The position numbers were made by a program, and so were the translations under genes. This document shows, piece after piece, positions 22,293-28,245 of a DNA stretch of 28,245 bases (the stretch's first letter is position 1; each line of letters begins with the position of its first letter). Under the pieces are notes generated by a model. That model searched no databases. It had not been told where the DNA came from and saw only the letters and a program-made list of their open reading frames with translations. Source of the DNA: a virus; IMG/VR virus record IMGVR_UViG_3300022916_000911, positions 1 through 28,245 of that record; one strand, written 5' to 3'.

Positions 22293-23393
22293 ATGTCTGA
22301 CTTTAATAAATTAGTTGAGCAATTTATGTCTCAACAGGACGATGTAGTGGTACCGGATATTTATAAATTCGGGTGTAAGAAAGTAAAAAATTGGATATTT
22401 ATTCAAAGTAGAGTTTCCTTGGATTCTTTTCCAGAAGGATTTGTGGAAGATGTGGTTTTAACTTTTATTTCCAGATTGTACGATCGTACAATTTCAAATA
22501 AGCCAACAAATATATTATTAACGATTGCTAATGAAAAGGCCACTAAATATGCCTTCACTACTTTTACCGATAGTGTTAGCAATAACATTGTAGATTTTAG
22601 AGTAGATAATTCTAAAATTCTTGGTGAATATGTAGAGGATAAGTTAAAGGATTTATCCCCAGAAATACGATCAACTATATTGTATTTATTATTGCATCCA
22701 TCTGAGTATAGTAGGATGTTATCAATGCATAAGGATAATCCGGAATTTTATTTTGGCCTGAGTCGTCTGATATCAATAAGAAAGAAAATAGAAAAACAAA
22801 AAACTTATGGTATATCTAAGAAGGATTTTTCTACTCATACGTCGAAGGCCCTTTTGTTATCTACAATGTATTCTATTCACCCATCTTTAGTAGTGTTGTT
22901 TTTGTTGTTGGGTGATGTTTCCAAATTTTTACAATTCTGTGTCTTATTTTCGGGTGAATCCATACAAATGCCAACTGTTGAACAGTTAAAGAATTGTATT
23001 AGTACTGTTCGTAAATTTGGTGAACGAGTCGAAAAAGGTGAAACCATTACCGATTATTCTTTGGTTCCATTTGTTACTGAGATTGCTTCTCAGGATGTGG
23101 AGGAAGGAGAAGATTATAATTTAACACCAATACTTAATCAATTTTTAGAGTCTTCTTTGAATAAGGTATTAGAAAGTTACGATACTATGTATGACAGATT
23201 AATAAAAGGAGTTAGGATTTGTGACCCTAACGACGTAAAAAGAATTTATAAAATTTTATCGAAGGAGTTGACTTCACAGGTTAAATTAATGCAAAGTATC
23301 AATCAATCGTTTGGATTTGTAGATAGTCTTAGGGGTTTAACGGAAAATTTAATAAAGGAGAAGGAAAATGAAGGCAAAAGTGATGCTAAGTAA
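22293..23393 (+). CDS. unknown protein, N-terminal part weakly sigma-factor-like
   Basis: A 366-residue protein, mostly helical. Residues about 35-90 (FVEDVVLTFISRLYD...LLTIANEKATKYA) recall a sigma region 2, and 115-145 (KDLSPEIRSTILYLLLHPSEY) recalls region 4, but the match is weak and the last 200 residues are unlike sigma factors. No catalytic motif is visible. An upstream sigma or an RNAP partner would fit the beta' gene downstream, but I consider this unproven. Confidence 0.5.
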   Translation: MSDFNKLVEQFMSQQDDVVVPDIYKFGCKKVKNWIFIQSRVSLDSFPEGFVEDVVLTFISRLYDRTISNKPTNILLTIANEKATKYAFTTFTDSVSNNIVDFRVDNSKILGEYVEDKLKDLSPEIRSTILYLLLHPSEYSRMLSMHKDNPEFYFGLSRLISIRKKIEKQKTYGISKKDFSTHTSKALLLSTMYSIHPSLVVLFLLLGDVSKFLQFCVLFSGESIQMPTVEQLKNCISTVRKFGERVEKGETITDYSLVPFVTEIASQDVEEGEDYNLTPILNQFLESSLNKVLESYDTMYDRLIKGVRICDPNDVKRIYKILSKELTSQVKLMQSINQSFGFVDSLRGLTENLIKEKENEGKSDAK

Positions 23394-23541
23394 GGATAAG
23401 TTGAAAAATGGTGATTTGGAGAAAATCAAATTTGATCATGAAGTGATCCGGGAAGACGATAAGGAGATTGTAGTGATGTCTGAAGATGGGGCTGCTTTGG
23501 CTAAAGTATATGAAGGTCTACAAGAAATGAATGAGGCTTAA
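23368..23541 (+). CDS. small acidic hypothetical protein
   Basis: A 57-residue protein starting MKAKVMLSKDKL. It overlaps the end of the previous gene by 26 bases and ends two bases before nrdJ. AAGGAGAAGG precedes the ATG, a good ribosome site. No family is recognised. Confidence 0.55.
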   Translation: MKAKVMLSKDKLKNGDLEKIKFDHEVIREDDKEIVVMSEDGAALAKVYEGLQEMNEA

Positions 23542-23543
23542 CG

Positions 23544-25769
23544 ATGACTGTTACTTACTCAGATAATGCAATAAAAACGTTTGAAAAGTATTATTACAGA
23601 AGGGATAGTAATTCTGAATTTCTTGAAACAACACCTAAAGAAGTTTTTGATAGGGTAGCTAGATATATTTCCAAAGGTGTTAAAGACGAAGAAACGTGGT
23701 ATGATAGATTTTATGATATGATGAATGATGGGTATTTTAGGCCATGTACACCATGTATGATGAATGCTGGAGTTCAAGAACATCCTCAAACCGCTGCATG
23801 CTTTGTTTCCGGTATGTCGGACGATCTGATTTCCATTCTTGATATGGATAAGGAGGCCGCAATTATTTTTGCGTCAGGAAGTGGTATTGGGGCTAACTTT
23901 GGAGTTTTAAGAGAGAAGGGGGCATTACTCAGTTCTGGAGGACAGTCGTCCGGTCCTTTTGCTTTCATGAAAAAGCTTGCATCTACAGGTGATGCTGTAA
24001 AAAGTGGTGGTAGAAGTCGTAGAGCAGCAATCATGGCTATGTTTACAGATGATCATCCTGATCTTTTGGAATTCATTACATTTAAAAATGGTAATGATCA
24101 AGAACTTTTAAAATCTATGAATTTGTCTGTTGCTATTTCAGACGCATTTATGCAAGCAGTAGAAAATGATGAAATGTGGGAATTATATGGTGTTGTAGAT
24201 GGTAAAATAAAAAGCAAACATAAAGCTAAAGACATTTATAATAAGATGGTGGAGAATTCCCACAAGACTGGAGATCCAGGTATTTGGTTTGTAGACAAGG
24301 CTAACAAAGGAAATGGGCTTATAGAACAGTATGGTCAGATTATCAGTACAAATCCGTGTGGGGAACAGAGCCTTCTGCCTAGAAATTGTTGCTCACTAGC
24401 ATCTATAAATTTAGCAAAGTTGATAAAGGAAGATGGAACATTTGATTGGGATAAATTCAAAGAGCTGGCTAGGTATGGTACATTCTTCTTAGATTTTATG
24501 ATTGATAAGAGTGGGTATCCAACACCTGAATACGAAAGGATGGCAAAAGCCACTAGGCCCATCGGTTTAGGCATTATGGGTTTAGCTGATTTGCTTTGTG
24601 TATTGGGTATTCCTTACGATTCCATAGAAGCATACGAATTGGGTAAAACTATTTCACTTACTTTGACACAAGAATCTATAAAAGCATCTATGGATTTAGC
24701 ACAGGAATATGAATCATTCCCAGATTTTGAAGAGAATAGAAAAGGAATGATAGAATTATGTTTAAGGTTTGGTGCAGACATTGGTAGAACCTCTTTACGA
24801 AATTCTAACTGGACTACTATAGCACCTACAGGAACCATTTCAATATCAGCAGATTGTTCATCGGGAATGGAACCTCTTTTCGGAATTACATATACAAAGA
24901 ATCTTGCTGATTCCGATGAGAAGTGGGTATTTGTTAATCCACATTTTGATAGAATGTATAGAGATGAATCTTGGTTTCCAGAAGCAGTAAAAAAGATAGA
25001 AGCAAATCATGGTTCTTGTTATGGGGTGGATATAGTACCCGATGAAGTTCAAAAGGTGTGGAGAACAGCTCACGATATAAATTGGAAAGATAGGATTGAA
25101 ATACAATCCAATTTACAAAAAGGAATATCCAATGCTATCAGTAGCACTATAAACTTACCAAAATCCGCCACAGTGGACGATATGAGGGGTATCTATACCT
25201 TGGCATGGAAAAAAGGATTAAAGGGCATTACGGTGTATCGTGACGGTGCTCTGAACTATCAACCTGTACAATTTGATAAATGCGTAGAGATACTTGGTAA
25301 AAAAGAATTTGTAAGGCCAAGAGTGTTAGAAGGAAAATCATATCAAGTAAACACCGGACACGGAAAAGCTTATTTTACAGTCAATGTAAATCCAGAAGAT
25401 GGCAAAGCCATAGAGATTTTTAATAATGGCGCTAAAGGTGGTGGGGTTTCTAGTGCTATGATGGAAGCCGTAGGAAGATTAGTTTCGTTGTGTTTACAAA
25501 GTTATGTGTCTCCAGAAGCAGTTGCAAAATCTTTACTTGGGATAAGTGATGGTAGGATAGTATGGGATAGGCTACTTGAAACAGATCCAAAGCCTGGTAA
25601 AATCAATAGTATTCCTGATGCTGTAGCTCAAGTTTTGTATCGTTTTTATGTAAATGGACAAATATCAGAAGATCTTAAAAATGGTTTAATGTGTCCAGAA
25701 TGTGGTGGCCCAGCCAGACTTTCGGAAGGTTGCCTAATGTGTAACAATTGCGGATCGAAGTGTGGGTAA
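23544..25769 (+). CDS. nrdJ: adenosylcobalamin-dependent (class II) ribonucleotide reductase NrdJ
   Basis: NrdJ reduces ribonucleotides to deoxyribonucleotides using coenzyme B12, oxygen-independent. The 741 residues match the family. Active-site residues: Cys86 (AACFVSGM), Asn270-Pro-Cys272-Gly-Glu274 (radical Cys272), and RNCCSLASINL (Cys282/283). GSGIGANFG, APTGTISISADCSSGMEPLF and the KGITVYRDGA segment are typical. The C-terminus is a zinc ribbon (CPECGG...CNNCGSKCG) that regenerates the active-site disulfide. GAGG precedes the ATG by about 7 bases. No NrdB radical subunit is needed. The host must supply cobalamin. Confidence 0.95.
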   Translation: MTVTYSDNAIKTFEKYYYRRDSNSEFLETTPKEVFDRVARYISKGVKDEETWYDRFYDMMNDGYFRPCTPCMMNAGVQEHPQTAACFVSGMSDDLISILDMDKEAAIIFASGSGIGANFGVLREKGALLSSGGQSSGPFAFMKKLASTGDAVKSGGRSRRAAIMAMFTDDHPDLLEFITFKNGNDQELLKSMNLSVAISDAFMQAVENDEMWELYGVVDGKIKSKHKAKDIYNKMVENSHKTGDPGIWFVDKANKGNGLIEQYGQIISTNPCGEQSLLPRNCCSLASINLAKLIKEDGTFDWDKFKELARYGTFFLDFMIDKSGYPTPEYERMAKATRPIGLGIMGLADLLCVLGIPYDSIEAYELGKTISLTLTQESIKASMDLAQEYESFPDFEENRKGMIELCLRFGADIGRTSLRNSNWTTIAPTGTISISADCSSGMEPLFGITYTKNLADSDEKWVFVNPHFDRMYRDESWFPEAVKKIEANHGSCYGVDIVPDEVQKVWRTAHDINWKDRIEIQSNLQKGISNAISSTINLPKSATVDDMRGIYTLAWKKGLKGITVYRDGALNYQPVQFDKCVEILGKKEFVRPRVLEGKSYQVNTGHGKAYFTVNVNPEDGKAIEIFNNGAKGGGVSSAMMEAVGRLVSLCLQSYVSPEAVAKSLLGISDGRIVWDRLLETDPKPGKINSIPDAVAQVLYRFYVNGQISEDLKNGLMCPECGGPARLSEGCLMCNNCGSKCG

Positions 25770-25851
25770 AGAGAATATTTTTTTGCCTTAAACTATTCAA
25801 ATCAATTATTATCTTATAAAGATTAAGAATGGTAGGTAAAGGAGGATATAG
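25770..25851 (+). promoter_or_regulatory. 82-base gap with possible weak promoter
   Basis: TATAAA at 25815-25820 followed by GATTAAG, inside a near-palindrome ATCTTATAAAGAT. No clear -35 box. The gap ends with AAAGGAGG, the strong ribosome site of the next gene. Nothing else is seen. Confidence 0.3.
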
Positions 25852-26043
25852 ATGGTTGTGAGTGACTTGATCAGTAAATTAAAAGAATTTCCAATGGATA
25901 TGGAAGTCGTGTTTTCAGATGGATATGATCTTAATTTTTACCATTCAAATGGTATTGAAATAAAGGTTTTTGAAAATACTGTAGACATAGGGCTTGGTGG
26001 TTGTAAACTAACAGAGGAGGAAAGTGATGGGCAAATTAGATGA
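25852..26043 (+). CDS. small hypothetical protein
   Basis: A 63-residue protein. The pattern DLISKLKEFPMDMEVVFSDG at residues 4-23 is like small phage proteins with a sheet-forming DLI-LxxxPxDxxV start, of unknown function. Its AAAGGAGG site is strong, and the 3' end overlaps the Nudix gene. Confidence 0.6.
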   Translation: MVVSDLISKLKEFPMDMEVVFSDGYDLNFYHSNGIEIKVFENTVDIGLGGCKLTEEESDGQIR

Positions 26044-26650
26044 GGTTGTGTATGCAATCAAAGTATCAGAATTATCATCAGATGGTCCTTTGTTTAATGG
26101 TTTTCAACAACCACCAGATCAAACTATACTGAATAAGATTTACAGTAATACTTTATTGATGACCAGAAGGGAATGTGAGAATGATCCAAAATTTAAACAT
26201 ATAATTCCATATACTATAATTACAAGTGGTGCCGACAGGGATTTAATTTTTGTTGTTAAAAGAACTTCTAATCAGACAGAAGCTCGTTTGCATGATAAAG
26301 CTTCAATTGGTATTGGCGGTCATGTTGGACCTATTGAAAATTTACCACCTAAAGATGCCATATTTATGGGCATGTTGCGAGAACTTCAGGAAGAAGTTCA
26401 TGGCATGAAATATATCGCTGATACATTGGGTACTGTTCCCAGATTAGTTGGCTTTGTGAATTATGATTTAGACTCTGTGGGTCAAGTACATTTTGGTATA
26501 GTGTATAATGCCGTAGTGAGTTCAAGGTATATTAATACAATCAAAGTGAAAGAAACTGAAAATATGGTGGGTAAGTGGATGTCTTATGTTGAGGCATTAA
26601 AAGTTCCCAATTATGAAACTTGGAGCAGCTTGATTTTGGGGTTATTGTAA
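26027..26650 (+). CDS. Nudix hydrolase family protein
   Basis: A 207-residue protein with a Nudix box: Gly98-x5-Glu104, then Arg118-Glu-Leu-Gln-Glu-Glu (RELQEE), which is 6 residues longer between Glu104 and Arg118 than the canonical box. It would hydrolyse a nucleoside diphosphate-linked compound, perhaps removing non-canonical nucleotides. ATG 26027 is chosen over the GTG three bases upstream because GAGGAGG lies six bases before it. Its stop shares a base with the kinase ATG. Confidence 0.75.
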   Translation: MGKLDEVVYAIKVSELSSDGPLFNGFQQPPDQTILNKIYSNTLLMTRRECENDPKFKHIIPYTIITSGADRDLIFVVKRTSNQTEARLHDKASIGIGGHVGPIENLPPKDAIFMGMLRELQEEVHGMKYIADTLGTVPRLVGFVNYDLDSVGQVHFGIVYNAVVSSRYINTIKVKETENMVGKWMSYVEALKVPNYETWSSLILGLL

Positions 26651-27162
26651 TGGTAAAAGTAATCTGTGTTAACGGTGTATCCAGGTCTGGCAAAGACACG
26701 TTTATAAAATTTATAAGGGAACAATCAGAAACAACTGTGGTTGTTCATTCTACTATAGATACCATTCGTAAAATGTTGATCGAAAGTGGTTTAATGGTTG
26801 GTGATAGAAAAGGGATTGGTGAAAGAGAATTTATGGTGGCTGTCAAGCAGGCATGGATAAAATATTCCGATGGTCCATACAACCAAGTGATTGATAAAGT
26901 TTTGCGTATTAAAAAGTTTATGGAACCTGCTGACATTATTTTATTTTTTGTGCAAGTCAGGGAACCACAAGAAATCAAGAAGTTAAAATTATATTATGGT
27001 GATGATTTCATAACAGTGGTGGTAAAGAAAAAAGGGATAGAAGCACAAATTTATAATGATATGTGTGTGACTGATATGGAATATGATTTTGTGATTGAGA
27101 ATAATGGGACTGTGGAAGATTTGAAGGTTAGAGCAACGCATTTTTTGAATTCAATAGGGTGA
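26650..27162 (+). CDS. P-loop (deoxy)nucleotide kinase-like protein
   Basis: A 170-residue P-loop protein with Walker A NGVSRSGKDT (residues 8-17). The following VVHSTIDTIRKM and the ILFFVQVREPQEI segment (near residue 95) are typical of phage (deoxy)nucleoside monophosphate kinases such as T4 gp1-like proteins. It would phosphorylate dNMPs, possibly including modified or unusual ones. Position next to NrdJ and Nudix fits nucleotide metabolism; the substrate is inferred. The ATG overlaps the Nudix stop in TAATG. Confidence 0.65.
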   Translation: MVKVICVNGVSRSGKDTFIKFIREQSETTVVVHSTIDTIRKMLIESGLMVGDRKGIGEREFMVAVKQAWIKYSDGPYNQVIDKVLRIKKFMEPADIILFFVQVREPQEIKKLKLYYGDDFITVVVKKKGIEAQIYNDMCVTDMEYDFVIENNGTVEDLKVRATHFLNSIG

Positions 27163-27165
27163 TTA

Positions 27166-28245
27166 ATGAAAACTCAATTACGTTTTATGACATCCGAAGA
27201 ATTACATAAACATTCGTATGGGGAGGTATTATTACCAGATACTTATAATTTTAGGGAGACTCCACCATCTCCAGTACCCACAGGATTAATGTGTGAGGTA
27301 ATATTTGGGCCGGTTGTTGATTATAGATGTACCTGTGGTGCTTTGGATGGAAAAATGAATATTGGTGCAAGATGCCATGTTTGTGGTGTTGATATTGTTT
27401 CTTCTTCCGTCAGATCAGAAAGAATGGGTCATATTTCTTTGTCTTATCCTTGTATACATCCATTGGCAATAAAGTGGCTTAGTTTGGTATTGGATATATC
27501 AACTCAGAAATTAGAAAATGTAATGTACGGTAAAAATTGTATTTCTTTTGTTGAAGGTAGTGGTAATTTGGTACTAAATGATCGAGTTGGTTCTGTGGAC
27601 GTGGAAGAACGAGTTCCTAATAATATTTTAGAAGGTTCAAGTTTTGCTATATCTCAAATTGTTGATCATTTGAATTTAGATCAGTCACTAGACTTGATGG
27701 GTGGAAAACGGGCGGAAATACTGTCTCGTATGAGAGATGGTCAACAGTATATATTAAGGGAAATATTGGTATCCCCTCCAGATTATAGACCTTTGTTATA
27801 TATGGATGGAACTTGGATAACTAGTGCTATAAATCAATTATATGTTGATATTTTAAATCGTGTGAATCGTGTCGATAGAATGAAAATGTATAGACCGCCA
27901 TCTTTAATAGTTTTGATGGAGGCTATACAGTTACAGAAAGCTGTAGATAGATTATTTATAGATGGTATAACAAAGAAAGGTGTACATTACAAATCTTTGT
28001 TAGTAGGGTTATCAAAAAAGGCCGGTTTGTTTCGTACCAATTTATTGGGTAAACGTGTGGATTATTCAGGTCGTACGGTTATTACATCCGGACCGGAATT
28101 AAAACTTGATGAAGCGGGAATTCCAATAAAAATGGCAAAAAATTTATTTGTACCATTTATTATTAATTATTTTCGTAAAAAAGGGTTTAAATTTAAAACT
28201 ATACGAGATATGATAAAGAATGATGATTCTAGAATAGAAGAATGC
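27166..28245 (+). CDS. RNA polymerase beta' subunit, N-terminal part (runs off window)
   Basis: 360 codons without a stop at the window end. The zinc-binding domain Cys55-x-Cys57...Cys70-x2-Cys73 (CTCG...CHVCG) matches the bacterial RpoC zinc finger. LFRTNLLGKRVDYSGRTVITSGPELKL (from residue 288, Lys296-Arg303 at the core) is the most conserved N-terminal region of RpoC. The catalytic NADFDGD motif would lie downstream. It is unlike the split beta'/beta of phiKZ-type jumbo phages as far as seen here. Whether it is full-length and whether a beta subunit is also encoded cannot be told. It starts three bases after the kinase stop. Confidence 0.9.
   Translation, partial: MKTQLRFMTSEELHKHSYGEVLLPDTYNFRETPPSPVPTGLMCEVIFGPVVDYRCTCGALDGKMNIGARCHVCGVDIVSSSVRSERMGHISLSYPCIHPLAIKWLSLVLDISTQKLENVMYGKNCISFVEGSGNLVLNDRVGSVDVEERVPNNILEGSSFAISQIVDHLNLDQSLDLMGGKRAEILSRMRDGQQYILREILVSPPDYRPLLYMDGTWITSAINQLYVDILNRVNRVDRMKMYRPPSLIVLMEAIQLQKAVDRLFIDGITKKGVHYKSLLVGLSKKAGLFRTNLLGKRVDYSGRTVITSGPELKLDEAGIPIKMAKNLFVPFIINYFRKKGFKFKTIRDMIKNDDSRIEEC

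Overview
The window reads as part of a large, AT-rich, tailed-phage genome from a bacterial host. All supported genes lie on the + strand, are packed with 0-130 base gaps, and frequently overlap at start/stop codons (tgATGa, TAATG). Most have strong AGGAGG-type ribosome binding sites. The gene set is viral: a replication initiator, helicase, family A polymerase, sliding clamp, clamp loader, SSB, UvsX/RecA, 5' nuclease, SbcC/SbcD, ribonucleotide reductase and free-standing homing nuclease. No structural genes, tRNAs, CRISPR arrays or insertion sequences were seen. No gene-free stretch exceeds 300 bases; the longest gap is about 126.

Layout. (1) 1-3354: a small unknown gene, a winged-helix replication initiator with an unusual repeat and hairpin cluster inside its gene (candidate origin), then a DnaB/RepA-type helicase. 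(2) 3359-9209: a 7-deazaguanine module: queD, queE, a lysine-rich wHTH-like protein, queC interrupted by an in-frame HNH intein, folE, a nitrilase-fold protein, and a DpdA-like transglycosylase followed by a 58-residue protein. FolE, QueD, QueE and QueC make preQ0 from GTP, and DpdA-type enzymes place 7-deazaguanines into DNA, so the phage genome probably carries modified guanine. (3) 9193-14132: sliding clamp, two tiny overlapping paralogues, a polymerase with an N-terminal family-4 uracil-DNA-glycosylase-like domain, and a clamp loader. (4) 14189-22048: UvsY-like mediator, small membrane protein, SSB, UvsX/RecA, 5' nuclease, PD-(D/E)XK nuclease, and an SbcC ATPase split into two genes with an HNH nuclease, SbcD and a small coiled-coil protein between the halves. 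(5) 22051-28245: unknown genes, B12-dependent ribonucleotide reductase NrdJ, Nudix hydrolase, P-loop (deoxy)nucleotide kinase, and the start of a bacterial-type RNA polymerase beta' subunit that runs off the window.

Taken together the genes could make nucleotides (NrdJ, kinase, Nudix), replicate DNA, modify guanine to evade restriction, recombine and resolve it, and transcribe it. Two near-identical promoter-like elements (before queD and before the wHTH gene) suggest phage-specific control of the modification module. The most unusual items are the queC intein, the nitrilase-like protein in a preQ0/DpdA cluster, four related short N-terminal modules (one fused to the polymerase), the UDG-like/polymerase fusion, the split SbcC, and the hairpin-rich candidate origin inside the initiator gene.
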